A stretch of DNA of 64,000 nt from Vibrio astriarenae (GCF_010587385.1 NZ_CP047476.1:248001-312000); one strand, 5' to 3'; positions 24,791-33,353 are shown, numbered from the stretch's first letter. Made by a program: numbers and translations. Notes: a model not told the origin generated them from the sequence alone.

Positions 24791-25387
24791 TCAGCAATCT
24801 GTTTTCTCAGACAGCCTCAGAGCGTCTTCTAGCTCAACGCCAAGGTATCGAATTGTGTTATCTAGCTTCGAATGTCCAAGTAAGATCTGAACGGCCCTGA
24901 TGTTTTTCGTTCTGGCATAGATTAAAGTGGCTTTAGTACGGCGCATGGAATGAGTTCCGTAATAGTCAGCATTCAATCCCAGTTTTGCAGCCCAGCTCCT
25001 GATGATTGAACGGTAGAATGAGTAGCTGATAGGTTGCCCAGAGCGTCGGATACTCGGGAATAGAAAACTGCTTGCCTCTAGGGATGCTGCGAAAATCCAT
25101 CGACTAATACTTTGCTGTGTTCTCGGAGTAATCTCATAGTGGACATCGGTCCCCGTTTTTTGCTGGATGCACTGAACCCTTTCATAAATAACTCCTTGCG
25201 AAGAAACATCGTAAACGTGTAGTTTCAGCAAATCACTCGATCTTAACTTGCTATCTATAGCTAGGTTCAGTAGCGCGAGCTGCATCAAATCGTTTTCAAT
25301 CTCCAGCCTAGTTCTGATCCGCCAGATCTCTTCAAGCTTAAATGGCCTTTTAATGCCGGTGCATTTTCCCGAAGATAACTTTCTCAT
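24791..25387 (-). CDS. Catalytic-domain-only tyrosine recombinase
   Basis: A 198-residue site-specific recombinase consisting almost wholly of the phage-integrase catalytic domain. Visible catalytic residues: Arg in AIDSKLRSSDLLKL, Lys in IQQKTGTDVHYE, HSMRR (H-x-x-R), GHSKLDNTIRYLG (His and the Tyr nucleophile). The usual N-terminal SAM-like DNA-binding domain is absent. The start is the ATG five bases after AAGGAGG, an excellent ribosome site, so I drop 15 in-frame upstream codons. Could mobilise cassettes or islands, but no flanking att pair was identified. Confidence 0.85.
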   Translation of the reverse strand: MRKLSSGKCTGIKRPFKLEEIWRIRTRLEIENDLMQLALLNLAIDSKLRSSDLLKLHVYDVSSQGVIYERVQCIQQKTGTDVHYEITPRTQQSISRWIFAASLEASSFLFPSIRRSGQPISYSFYRSIIRSWAAKLGLNADYYGTHSMRRTKATLIYARTKNIRAVQILLGHSKLDNTIRYLGVELEDALRLSEKTDC

Positions 25388-25728
25388 ATTGACCTCCTTT
25401 TCAAAGTTGTTGGTCAACATAAAGTCTGGCAATCAACTAGAACCGTTCCAGCTGCGATAACATTCAGTGAGCATGAACCGAAACATCCGCGGACAATAAT
25501 GAGCCAGTGGTTTTGCTAAATTAGCATTTACTGGGTTAGTTGAGGTATTTACGTACCTTCAATATAGATATCAGAAATAACTATCCACTGAACCATCAAA
25601 ACATTAGCTGTTCAAACATTCATATCAGCCCCAACTTGCCGGTGAATTCGTGTTTTGTGACCCATTGTGTGGCAATTTCATCACGATATGCAATAGTTTA
25701 CTTATTTAGACTAGGGGCTGATATTACG
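25388..25728. other. Intergenic region
   Basis: Divergent promoter space of the recombinase and protease genes. The frame upstream of the protease start is open but lacks a signal peptide and ribosome site. No repeat or RNA recognised. Confidence 0.4.
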
Positions 25729-27078
25729 ATGGATTGTAGAAATAAACTTGCACTAGCAGTTGCTCTTGCTTTGCCGAATACGGCATGGGCTGTTGAATAC
25801 GGTGTGGACGCCACTTCTGATGAATACAATGATTTTAATGTACATATTGTATTTGGTAACTCGCATTGTGGTGCGACATTGCTTGGTGGTGATTACTTAA
25901 TCACAGCAAGACACTGCATTATCACAGATGGCTCAGACAGAAATGACAGCACAGGCATGACAGGTACCATCGAGATCCGTCAAGGTCTTAGCTATACCGG
26001 TGATAAGACCACTCTAACCGATTTTACGACCGTCTTAGATGGCACGAATGCCGATATTGAATCAGCTGCTTCTCAGCGCATGCTTTATTACGCTGACGTC
26101 ATCTTGGGAGACTACCCAAATGCAGCGCAAACCGCGCTTCGCTATGACGGTGATCTAGTCGTTCTAAAATTGCAAAACACTGTTCAACATTACACTGGCG
26201 TTGCCATTACGCCGATGCGTGACATCACCACAGGTAAGTCAGTTTTCCCAGCAGACCAAGCTATCAATTTTTACGGATGGGGTCGTGATGAAAATGGCTC
26301 TAATCCAGCGACTCTCCAGAAAGCTCAATTAAAAAGCTTTTATGGTTGGGGTGATGTCAATGAGCAGCTCTGGCAGCGTGTTGATGAAGTAGACAGCTTT
26401 GCTTATGTAAGTTGCACGGATGAGCACAGAGCAGAACAAGGTTTGGACTGTGAATACAAGCCCGAAGACCGTGCCTACTTCTATGGATTAGGTAAACAAC
26501 ATGTCGCCAGTGGTGATAGTGGTACTGGATTGGTTTACGATAACCAACTATTCGGTGTTGCTCGCTCCGTCTTTGGTGGCTCTGGTGAATCTACGTTTAC
26601 TCACTTCTCCACTATCATGCCTGAGCTAACTCAAGCGATCAATAAAGTAGTCTACCCGCCAGTAGCCGGTGCAGAGCTTGAAGAAGGCTTTGACCAAACA
26701 CTGCTAGTGAAAATACCGATTCAAAACCTGACTTCAAGTGATGTATTGTTCACGCCAACACTGTCGGATGATAACAGCGGTATGGTTGATATGGATGCTT
26801 TTGACTGTAACTCTGTTATTCCATCTCAAGAAGGCTGTATCATTAAACTGTACTTTAATTATGCTCAACAGGTCATCGACACTGAATACAACGTGACTAT
26901 CGATTTAACAGACACGATCGACATTCCCGTGAAATTTGCTGTAGCTTCTGATGATAGTGATGGCGACAACGGTGGAAATGGTGGTAATGACGTTGGTTCA
27001 GGTGGCTCCGTCGGTGGTGTATTCTGGTTTGCTATGTTGTTCGTTGGACTCATCCGCAAGCATCGTTGGTTCAAGTAA
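25729..27078 (+). CDS. Trypsin-like secreted serine protease with GlyGly-CTERM tail
   Basis: About 449 residues: signal peptide (MDCRNKLALAVALALPNTAWA), an S1-family protease domain with catalytic His in TARHCI (residue 60), Asp in YDGDLVVLKL and Ser in SGDSGTGLVY, and an Ig-like region. The C-terminus is a glycine-rich stretch (GDNGGNGGNDVGSGGSVGG) followed by a membrane helix and basic end, the GlyGly-CTERM sorting signal cut by rhombosortase. Vibrio VesB-type proteases exported by the type II system have this layout. The ATG used follows AGGGG; upstream codons are open but not coding-like. Confidence 0.9.
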   Translation: MDCRNKLALAVALALPNTAWAVEYGVDATSDEYNDFNVHIVFGNSHCGATLLGGDYLITARHCIITDGSDRNDSTGMTGTIEIRQGLSYTGDKTTLTDFTTVLDGTNADIESAASQRMLYYADVILGDYPNAAQTALRYDGDLVVLKLQNTVQHYTGVAITPMRDITTGKSVFPADQAINFYGWGRDENGSNPATLQKAQLKSFYGWGDVNEQLWQRVDEVDSFAYVSCTDEHRAEQGLDCEYKPEDRAYFYGLGKQHVASGDSGTGLVYDNQLFGVARSVFGGSGESTFTHFSTIMPELTQAINKVVYPPVAGAELEEGFDQTLLVKIPIQNLTSSDVLFTPTLSDDNSGMVDMDAFDCNSVIPSQEGCIIKLYFNYAQQVIDTEYNVTIDLTDTIDIPVKFAVASDDSDGDNGGNGGNDVGSGGSVGGVFWFAMLFVGLIRKHRWFK

Positions 27079-27096
27079 AATGTAAGCGGTTTTTAA

Positions 27097-27132
27097 TGCC
27101 CCAAAGTAATGTTCAAAACTTGTTGTGGGGCA
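27097..27132. repeat. Inverted GGGGCA element (hairpin)
   Basis: TGCCCCA and TGGGGCA face each other across 22 bases between the convergent protease and NYN genes; either a bidirectional terminator or two copies of the local GGGGCA element in opposite orientation. Confidence 0.55.
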
Positions 27133-27178
27133 ATTTAAACTTACTTGATTACAGTGTGTCATCAATTAAGGCAGCATA

Positions 27179-27901
27179 TCATTTTTGTTTGCTTGCCTTT
27201 GTTATCAGCTGAAACTCCATACCAGAGCGCTTAGTGTTACGGGTTCTATAGCGCGTTGGATATTTATCAAAAAAGTCAGATAACTTCTTCAACCCGTAGT
27301 TTCGAGGATCAAAATCTGGCTTTAGTCTTTTTAAGTACTTGCCTATTTCACCTAGCTTTGCCCAACCCGATTCGTCTCTATAGTTCTGCCAAGCTTGATG
27401 CATTAATCTCCATAATTCGCGTTCTGCATCTTGATTAGAGTTGGGCTGTACGTCCCCAAGATCAACATCAGCGTTTAAGTTCTCTATAGCTACAAAGTCA
27501 TCACAAGCGTTTTTAAACGAGGTCGGAGTCATCGCTTTTCCCACGCCGATGACGTGTATCTCCGACTCTCTTAACCTCGTAGCAAGACTTGTAAAATCAC
27601 TATCACTGGATATCAAAGCAAAAGCATCAAATCTTTGGCTGTACAAGAGGTCCATTGCATCAATAATCATTAAAGAGTCTGTCGAGTTTTTTCCTGATGT
27701 ATAGGCAAATTGCTGTTTGGCTTGAATCGCTAACTCATTCAAAGGCTGCTTCCAGTTTTTTAATTGCTCAGTAGAAAAGTCGCCATACGCACGTTTAACG
27801 ATAATCTGCCCAAAACTAGAAAGCTCTTCAATAATGAGGTTTAGCTTTGAGTGGGGAGTGTTTTCTGAGTCAATTAATACAGCAATTTTTCTGTTACCCA
27901 T
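27179..27901 (-). CDS. NYN-domain putative RNase with LOTUS/OST-HTH domain
   Basis: A 240-residue protein of the NYN (LabA/DUF88) PIN-like nuclease group. Acidic residues typical of the metal site lie in VLIDSENTP (residue 11), STDSLMIIDAMD (73-82) and SSDSDFTSL (98). The C-terminal part (WGKLGEIGKYLKRLKPDFDPRNYGLKKLSDFFDKYP) is an OST-HTH/LOTUS fold that binds RNA in other proteins. Likely RNA-targeted; the substrate is not known. A lone minus-strand accessory gene, probably acquired. Confidence 0.88.
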   Translation of the reverse strand: MGNRKIAVLIDSENTPHSKLNLIIEELSSFGQIIVKRAYGDFSTEQLKNWKQPLNELAIQAKQQFAYTSGKNSTDSLMIIDAMDLLYSQRFDAFALISSDSDFTSLATRLRESEIHVIGVGKAMTPTSFKNACDDFVAIENLNADVDLGDVQPNSNQDAERELWRLMHQAWQNYRDESGWAKLGEIGKYLKRLKPDFDPRNYGLKKLSDFFDKYPTRYRTRNTKRSGMEFQLITKASKQK

Positions 27902-28349
27902 AATCCGCTTGCAGCCATCTTTATGTATTTAGTTGCACTATATCGACATTAGCAATATTTGTTCAAATGGGATTGCTCAAAAATGTTATGAGTAACAACT
28001 CTAACCAGGAAAGGGGCAATTCCGTGTCACATGCCACATAAGCGCATTTTGGGTCTAGTGGACGCTTAGTTTGAGGCGGTAGCACACCTCTCCAATACTG
28101 AATCGTTCACACCTGAATTAGCAACGTCAACTGTCTGGTCGACTGGGCTCTAGTACAAGCTATCAGTACAAAGAAAAACAACGACTTTCATTGAGTAGAC
28201 AAAAGGCAGTCTCTTCAAAATGTTCTTGGCTCAGTTCACAGTTTACAGAGTGCTGGCAAATATTTTTAGTTCACTTACCTTATATCACAATGAAATTGCA
28301 CAATACTTAACCAAACATATGTACTCCAATAACATAAAGGAGTCACATA
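27902..28349. other. Intergenic region with GGGGCA element
   Basis: About 450 bases between divergent genes. Contains an AAAGGGGCAATTCCGTGTCAC copy (28010-28030). AAAGGAG lies before the GH8 start. No other structure recognised. Confidence 0.4.
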
Positions 28350-29624
28350 ATGGTCTCGTCAATAATAAAATATATCCTAGTACTATTACTCTTCACAACT
28401 GCTTCACTTCCCAGCTATGCAGCGTTTAACGCCAGTCCACCAACTCAGGGAGCATTCTTCAATGGGAAATATCGAAATCTCGCCGCTGAATTTGGTAAAA
28501 CCAATGGGATAGACAAGCTAAACCAGGGGTTTAATAGCATGTTTGGATACAACGGCAAACAGCAGCTTTACTATGCTTATAGCGAAAATGGACAATACAA
28601 GGCACATTATATACGAGCCATTAACCCCACTAGTGGTGATGATATTCGCTCAGAAGGGCAATCCTGGGGTATGACAATCGCTGTAATGATGAACAAGCAA
28701 GAGGAATTTGATAATCTTTGGCGCTTTGCCCGCCGATATCAAAAAAATAGCTGGAGCCATAGCGATCCTAATAAGCAAGGAGTATATGCTTGGCAGCTAA
28801 AATTTGATAGCAATGGTTATGTGTATAAAAATGACGATGGCCCTGCCCCTGATGGCGAGCTTTACTTTGCATTTTCCCTATTAAATGCCGATGCGCGCTG
28901 GGGGAGTCAGGGAGAGTTTAACTATTATGATGATGCGATTGAAATACTCGGTGTAATCCGAAATAAACTAATGGAAGATTCAATAATTCGTTTCTCTCCA
29001 TACTTGGACAACCTCACTGACCCTTCATACCATATTCCTGTTTTTTACAATTATTTTGCCACACGGGTTTCTAGCAATCATGAACGTGACTTTTGGAACT
29101 CCGCTGCCACAAAAAGTCGAGTTTTCTTAAAAAATCACTTCACTAAGGTCAGTGGTAACCCGCACTGGAACCTACCCACTTTCCTAGCTCAAAATAATGG
29201 CGAACCAATTATCGACTACCTATTTAATGGTCAAGCAAATCCTGGGCACTGGTATGAGTATGACGCATGGCGAGTGGCTATGAACGTCGCTACTGACGCA
29301 CATCTCTATGGTGCTGAGAGTTGGCACAAGGATACAATTAATAGTCTTCTTGGGTTCCTAGACTATGACAAAAATGCCAGCAGTGACAAATGTTACAAGC
29401 AGCTTTATTCCTACGGTAGTGCCGAAACTCAGCAGTGTGCAGGTACTGGTCAAAAGGCCACAAATGCTGTTGCTACGTTAGCCTCGACAGATAGTTCGAT
29501 CGCTACAGACTTCTTTAACGATTTTTGGTCAGAAAGCCAACCGACCGGTGATTGGCGTTACTATAATGGCTGCCTGTATATGTTAGCTATGCTTCACGTA
29601 ACAGGTAACTTCAAACTATATTGA
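28350..29624 (+). CDS. GH8 family glycoside hydrolase, secreted
   Basis: A 424-residue glycosidase with a signal peptide ending near SYA. GH8 hallmarks: RSEGQSWGM with the likely general-acid Glu102, and APDGELYFAFSLL with Asp168. The spacing and sequence resemble reducing-end exo-oligoxylanases (Rex) and chitosanases of GH8 more than endoglucanase BcsZ, so the substrate may be xylan or chitosan fragments. AAGGAG precedes the ATG by eight bases. No neighbouring sugar genes support one substrate. Signal peptide implies periplasmic or secreted action. Confidence 0.88.
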   Translation: MVSSIIKYILVLLLFTTASLPSYAAFNASPPTQGAFFNGKYRNLAAEFGKTNGIDKLNQGFNSMFGYNGKQQLYYAYSENGQYKAHYIRAINPTSGDDIRSEGQSWGMTIAVMMNKQEEFDNLWRFARRYQKNSWSHSDPNKQGVYAWQLKFDSNGYVYKNDDGPAPDGELYFAFSLLNADARWGSQGEFNYYDDAIEILGVIRNKLMEDSIIRFSPYLDNLTDPSYHIPVFYNYFATRVSSNHERDFWNSAATKSRVFLKNHFTKVSGNPHWNLPTFLAQNNGEPIIDYLFNGQANPGHWYEYDAWRVAMNVATDAHLYGAESWHKDTINSLLGFLDYDKNASSDKCYKQLYSYGSAETQQCAGTGQKATNAVATLASTDSSIATDFFNDFWSESQPTGDWRYYNGCLYMLAMLHVTGNFKLY

Positions 29625-29844
29625 ACGCTCAGCACCGCTAGCTGTATAGCTCATAAGTACTATCACATAATCTCATAGATAGTCATATAGCGTTAGCTAA
29701 CTGGAAATAAAGGATGCTCCTCCTGTATGGGGTATATGCACGTATATTAAAGAAGCACCTTTCTTCTGTAATGGTTGCATCGCTATATAGGATTGGGCCA
29801 GATTAGAGCAAGCATCGCTGAGTTCTGAGAGTTTGTCGTTAGGT

Positions 29845-30243
29845 TTAAAGCCAAACAAACCCGTTGTATGACTTCTCTTTTAGGGCCTCTAATCTGGTTT
29901 CCAGTGAGCCAGAGTAAATCTCTAATTTATGACCATCGGGGTCTAGAATATAGAGCGACATTCCTTCGCTCTGATGCTCTTTCCAAACCTCTACACCCAG
30001 TGAAATTAAATGCTTCGCAAAAGATCCAAACTCTTTTGATTCAATATCAAAAGCTAAATGGGTGTAGTCGGTCTTTGGGCAAGGGTCATCTAAAGAAAGA
30101 CAAAACCAGAGTTCACCTGCAGAAAGATAAGCTCCTCTATCCCATTTAGCGCGAGCAGTGAAGCCCAAAATATCTCGATAGAAACTCATAGAACGCTCCA
30201 AGTTACTAACTGCAATGGTAATGTGATTGAGCCCTGAGATCAT
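29845..30243 (-). CDS. fosA: FosA-like fosfomycin thiol transferase (VOC fold)
   Basis: A 132-residue VOC-fold protein resembling FosA, which adds glutathione to fosfomycin. The N-terminus reads SGLNHITIAVSNLERSMSFYRD, and the active-site pattern of FosA can be followed: the LNHIT metal histidine, TDYTHLAF, WKEHQSEG with the lysine and serine of the K+ loop, MSLYILDPDGHKLEI with the metal glutamate, and ETRL. I start at the ATG six bases after GGAG; four earlier codons exist. A resistance function is inferred, not shown. Related VOC genes are common cargo in Vibrio accessory regions. Confidence 0.85.
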   Translation of the reverse strand: MISGLNHITIAVSNLERSMSFYRDILGFTARAKWDRGAYLSAGELWFCLSLDDPCPKTDYTHLAFDIESKEFGSFAKHLISLGVEVWKEHQSEGMSLYILDPDGHKLEIYSGSLETRLEALKEKSYNGFVWL

Positions 30244-30477
30244 TGTTTTCTCCATTAAACAAAACGCTTTGTATACGACGAATGTCTTGATTCTATGGCC
30301 ACATAATGCCGCCTTTCATTTTAAGCTTCAGCGCTGAATCAATATGTTTAAGATACAGAGAATAGGTCGAGTCATCTGTACTACGGGGTAGCTTTAGAAA
30401 ATATCGAGATCGAGCAACTTTTTTTGGATAAAAAGCATGGCCAGAAAATATGTAGTGCAGTTACCCTTACAAGCTCC

Positions 30478-30570
30478 GGTGCAAAAATGTGTCACAAGTT
30501 ACTATTACCGAAAGACTTTGAGTTGCTATACCTCTTCGCCTTTTTGAGCTCAGAAAAGAGAGTTTTCAAG
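30478..30570 (-). pseudogene. Deleted remnant of a GNAT acetyltransferase gene
   Basis: The first ~40 bases match the 3' end of the acetyltransferase gene at 21458-21500 at about 34 of 40 positions, including the GGGGCA element (here GGTGCA). Then about 140 bases are missing and the match resumes (GAGTTGCTATACC, CGCCTTTTTGAGCTC) corresponding to 21648-21690, after which it decays. It is therefore a degraded paralogue, not a gene. Confidence 0.8.
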
Positions 30571-30642
30571 AGTAAGCTTAGATGTGCGATATTTGGTTTA
30601 TAATAATTTGATTCCATCTCTATGAATTAAAGATTTTGTCCT

Positions 30643-31020
30643 CTAGTTGCCGCAACTAAGTAGGTCAGTACTCGCCACGGTAACTACTCCCTTATCGTTC
30701 GTAGAACCATAAATAAGAATGTGTGTAACCCTATCATCATTGATGTTACCAAATCGTCGAAATGATATAGATAAGGTTCTACTATAACCTCCGTCACTTT
30801 TCTTTAATATACCTCCATAGCCAGACTCATTTTTTTCGACAATTTCGTACTCAGTCATACTTGATAACCATCCGTGACCAATTGAATTTTCATTTATGAC
30901 AAAGCTATGCCTTTCGCCCATACCTGGGATAGTTGGTTCTATCTCATTGCATTGAATGAACTCTGATGCAATAGAAGCTGTCGGTAACAATGCCGTCAGT
31001 AATAAAATTTTATTTACCAT
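30643..31020 (-). CDS. Hypothetical secreted protein (125 aa)
   Basis: Signal peptide MVNKILLLTALLPTASIASE, then a mature domain of about 106 residues with two cysteines (IQCNEIEP near the start and DLLSCGN at the very end) that could pair. The middle looks beta-rich (YEIVEKNESGYGGILKKSDGGYSRTLSISFRRFG). Probably periplasmic or secreted; no known family recognised. It is another isolated minus-strand gene of the accessory stretch. Confidence 0.72.
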   Translation of the reverse strand: MVNKILLLTALLPTASIASEFIQCNEIEPTIPGMGERHSFVINENSIGHGWLSSMTEYEIVEKNESGYGGILKKSDGGYSRTLSISFRRFGNINDDRVTHILIYGSTNDKGVVTVASTDLLSCGN

Positions 31021-31350
31021 ATTAGGTGTCCACTTTTCTCTAAAAGACTCTCGTCGGCTTTAAATTCGTTGCAGTACACTGCTTTCGTGTGCCTTTCACG
31101 CTGCATAGCGTAATGCGTTTTGTTGCTTTGTACACGTGTTGACTGTAGGGTTGTAGGTTAAAAGGCGACAATCTATTGCAGTTAGATATGAAATTATGGA
31201 TAGGGAAATAGAGAATCTATATGTGCCACCATTGAACAATGGGTAAGGTCTACATTTTGTAGACAAATTCAGATTAGTAAAATTAATGCATGTTTGACAT
31301 GAGTGTCTCTGATCCTAAATGGACGAAAAACACAATGGGGCACTTTCGAG
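31021..31350. other. Intergenic region ending in a GGGGCA element
   Basis: The promoter of the secreted-protein gene lies here. At 31331-31355 is CACAATGGGGCACTTTCGAGTTAC, whose final TTAC overlaps the stop codon of the acetyltransferase gene read on the minus strand. Confidence 0.5.
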
Positions 31351-31776
31351 TTACTTAACTAGCCGCATTGTGTACTCGGCTTGACCGGTATGTACATCGA
31401 CTTGCTCAGTTACGACCTCAAAACCCTGTGAAACATAGAAGCGGTGGCTAGCGTCATTTTCTTTAAATACACTTAGGGTTAGTGATGAACGGTGCTTTTT
31501 TGCATCATTGATAAGCTGCTTACCAATACCTTTCCCTTGATAATCTGAGCTCACAAAAATCGCAGCTAGAAGGTTTTCGTAAAGTGAGTAAAAGCCGACT
31601 ATTTTCGAGTCGACCTCATAGACATAGCTTTCTGACATTGGCAGGTAAACATTACGCATATTATCCAATTGAGACTGCCAAAAGTCAGCAGCAACAAAAT
31701 CATGTGCTTGAATGGATACCTCTAACCAAATGTCGAGAACACTGTCTATATCTTTCTCTACGTACTTTCTGATCAT
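31351..31776 (-). CDS. GNAT family N-acetyltransferase (YjaB-like)
   Basis: A 141-residue single GNAT domain. The acetyl-CoA motif is VSSDYQGKGIGKQLINDAK (residues ~72-90), preceded by strand AAIFVSS and followed by LTLSVFKENDASHRFYVSQGFEV; this arrangement resembles YjaB-type acetyltransferases. Target unknown. No relation in sequence to the other acetyltransferase of the region beyond the fold. The stop codon is embedded in the GGGGCA element. Confidence 0.88.
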   Translation of the reverse strand: MIRKYVEKDIDSVLDIWLEVSIQAHDFVAADFWQSQLDNMRNVYLPMSESYVYEVDSKIVGFYSLYENLLAAIFVSSDYQGKGIGKQLINDAKKHRSSLTLSVFKENDASHRFYVSQGFEVVTEQVDVHTGQAEYTMRLVK

Positions 31777-31894
31777 TTGAAACTCTTATATGAAACCCTT
31801 CTGACTAAAGATAGTGTACCACCGAAGATGTTCATCCCGGCGTTAGAAAATGGACGGCAAGTAGTAACTAACTTAATTCAGCGCTTGGAAAAAA

Positions 31895-31925
31895 ACAACG
31901 CAGAAAGGGGCAGATACGTGTCTGT
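31895..31925 (+). repeat. GGGGCA-type element
   Basis: CGCAGAAAGGGGCAGATACG lies in the space between the acetyltransferase and DUF3010 genes. It is the weakest of the better copies. Confidence 0.4.
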
Positions 31926-32042
31926 CGAAATCAGTACCAGTACGACTCTAAGTATAAATGAGCTATTTAAGTGCGCACTTGGGGTGGTACTATCCAGCCA
32001 CAACTCCTATACTCTGCTCCTCATCTATAACAAGGTAATAAA

Positions 32043-32465
32043 ATGAAAATTTGTGGTGTTGAACTTAGTGGTAATGATGCGATTGTCAGTCTATTAACCC
32101 TTTCTGATGGCGTATTTAATATCCCTGACTGTCGCGTGGCAAAAATTTCCATTGGCGATGCGAATGACACCGCCAAGATGAGGGACTTTCAGTTCTCATT
32201 TGCAAAGCTGATGCAAGATTATCAGGTTGAGCGTGTTGTGATCCGTCAGCGCCAAACTAAAGGTAAGTTTGCTGGTGGTGCAGTGGGTTTCAAGTTGGAA
32301 GCAGCTATTCAGCTGATTGAAGGACTTAAGGTCGATGTTATCGCACCAGCAGAAATCAAAGAGGGTCTAAAGCGCAACCCACTGCTCGTGCCTTTTAAAG
32401 AGACGGGTTTAAAGCAATACCAAGAGCCTGCATTTATGGTGGCCTACGCCTGCATCATGAAGTAG
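32043..32465 (+). CDS. DUF3010 family protein
   Basis: A 140-residue soluble protein with the fold pattern of DUF3010: MKICGVELSGNDAIVSLL..., then a DFQFSFAKLMQDYQVERVVIRQRQTKGKF core, closing with YQEPAFMVAYACIM. The N-terminal part looks like an RNase H-like/actin strand pattern (GVELSGNDAIV), but no activity is known. AAGG lies before the ATG. DUF3010 is widespread in Vibrio, so this gene may mark the return to conserved chromosome after the accessory stretch. Confidence 0.85.
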   Translation: MKICGVELSGNDAIVSLLTLSDGVFNIPDCRVAKISIGDANDTAKMRDFQFSFAKLMQDYQVERVVIRQRQTKGKFAGGAVGFKLEAAIQLIEGLKVDVIAPAEIKEGLKRNPLLVPFKETGLKQYQEPAFMVAYACIMK

Positions 32466-32492
32466 GGCAGTGTTCTAGTTTGAATGTGTAAA

Positions 32493-32519
32493 AAAACCGA
32501 TAGGGTCTCTATCGGTTTT
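32493..32519. terminator. Bidirectional terminator
   Basis: AAAACCGATAG pairs with CTATCGGTTTT around a five-base loop, flanked by A and T runs, between the convergent DUF3010 and phosphatase genes. Confidence 0.88.
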
Positions 32520-32546
32520 ATATATACGGTGCCAATTTAGTAAACA

Positions 32547-33353
32547 CTATGTGATGTCTACTTCCACCAACACCCCAAAGTGATCCGATACCACCGGATA
32601 AAAGTCGTGATTAAAAATCACCTGATGCTGCTTTACCGACACTGGTTGATTACTAAAAACAAAATCAATCCGCAGCGCCTGGCTATTTTCTTCCCAACCA
32701 TCAATGTTTTTAATCACAGTGATCCCAGAATCTTTCTTTTCTGCAATTTCATAACAATCCACTAAACCGCGCTGCAATACATAATCATACCCCTCATTAC
32801 GTATGTGGCTGGGGTTGTTGAAATCACCTAATAGAAAGCTCAATCCTGTTGAGAAGGTTGCCGAGATACGGTTGAACTGATCCTCAAACGGGTACTCCGA
32901 GTCATTCCACCAACCGCAATGACAATTATAAAAATCGACGTCACCCTGTGGAAAAGCAACTTTAATACGCACGGCGCGTCTATGTTTCCAGTAGCTCACA
33001 TCATAGTTGTCCGTTAAATCAATGACCTCATGCTCAACGATCGGTAGTCGCGTCAAAAATGAAAGGCCTTCTTGATAGACTTCATAACTTTGGTGAACAA
33101 AATCCCACGTCAGTTGGTAGTGGTAACCGTACTCGATGAGTTTCTGCTGCAACAAATAACCGTAGTTATCCGTTAACACAGGATGATTGCTGGATATATC
33201 GGCATCAAGGACAGGGCTATCTTGGTGTTGATTCACCTCTTGCAGTGCAATCACATCGCAGTCTTGTTCGATAATGGCTTGCGCTACAATATCCAGCTTT
33301 TCTAGTTGTTTATCTTCTTGCCAACTGTGGGTATTTAGCGTCATTAGTTTCAT
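32547..33353 (-). CDS. EEP-family phosphatase, possible maltose-6'-phosphate phosphatase
   Basis: A 268-residue endonuclease/exonuclease/phosphatase fold protein. Catalytic motifs: MTLNTHSW, ALQEVNQHQ (metal Glu), FYNCHCGWW, LLGDFNNPS (Asn/Asp) and VSDHFGVLVEV (Asp-His). It lies 98 bases behind a PTS EIICB gene on the same strand. In Enterococcus, MapP of this family dephosphorylates maltose-6'-phosphate brought in by a PTS; the pairing here suggests the same role. That link is inferred from context; a nuclease cannot be excluded by sequence alone. Confidence 0.82.
   Translation of the reverse strand: MKLMTLNTHSWQEDKQLEKLDIVAQAIIEQDCDVIALQEVNQHQDSPVLDADISSNHPVLTDNYGYLLQQKLIEYGYHYQLTWDFVHQSYEVYQEGLSFLTRLPIVEHEVIDLTDNYDVSYWKHRRAVRIKVAFPQGDVDFYNCHCGWWNDSEYPFEDQFNRISATFSTGLSFLLGDFNNPSHIRNEGYDYVLQRGLVDCYEIAEKKDSGITVIKNIDGWEENSQALRIDFVFSNQPVSVKQHQVIFNHDFYPVVSDHFGVLVEVDIT

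Noticed and set aside
25540..25728. Longer start for the serine protease
   Set aside because: The extension has no signal peptide, which begins only at the ATG I chose, and is not protein-like.
19969..31776. Chromosomal-integron cassette array
   Set aside because: Cargo looks right, but no VCR-type attC site with R-box inverted repeats nor an intI gene was visible, and spacers vary widely. The GGGGCA element does not fold like attC.
31777..32046. 89-codon plus-strand frame
   Set aside because: Starts from TTG without a ribosome site, overlaps a GGGGCA copy, and its sequence lacks protein-like composition.
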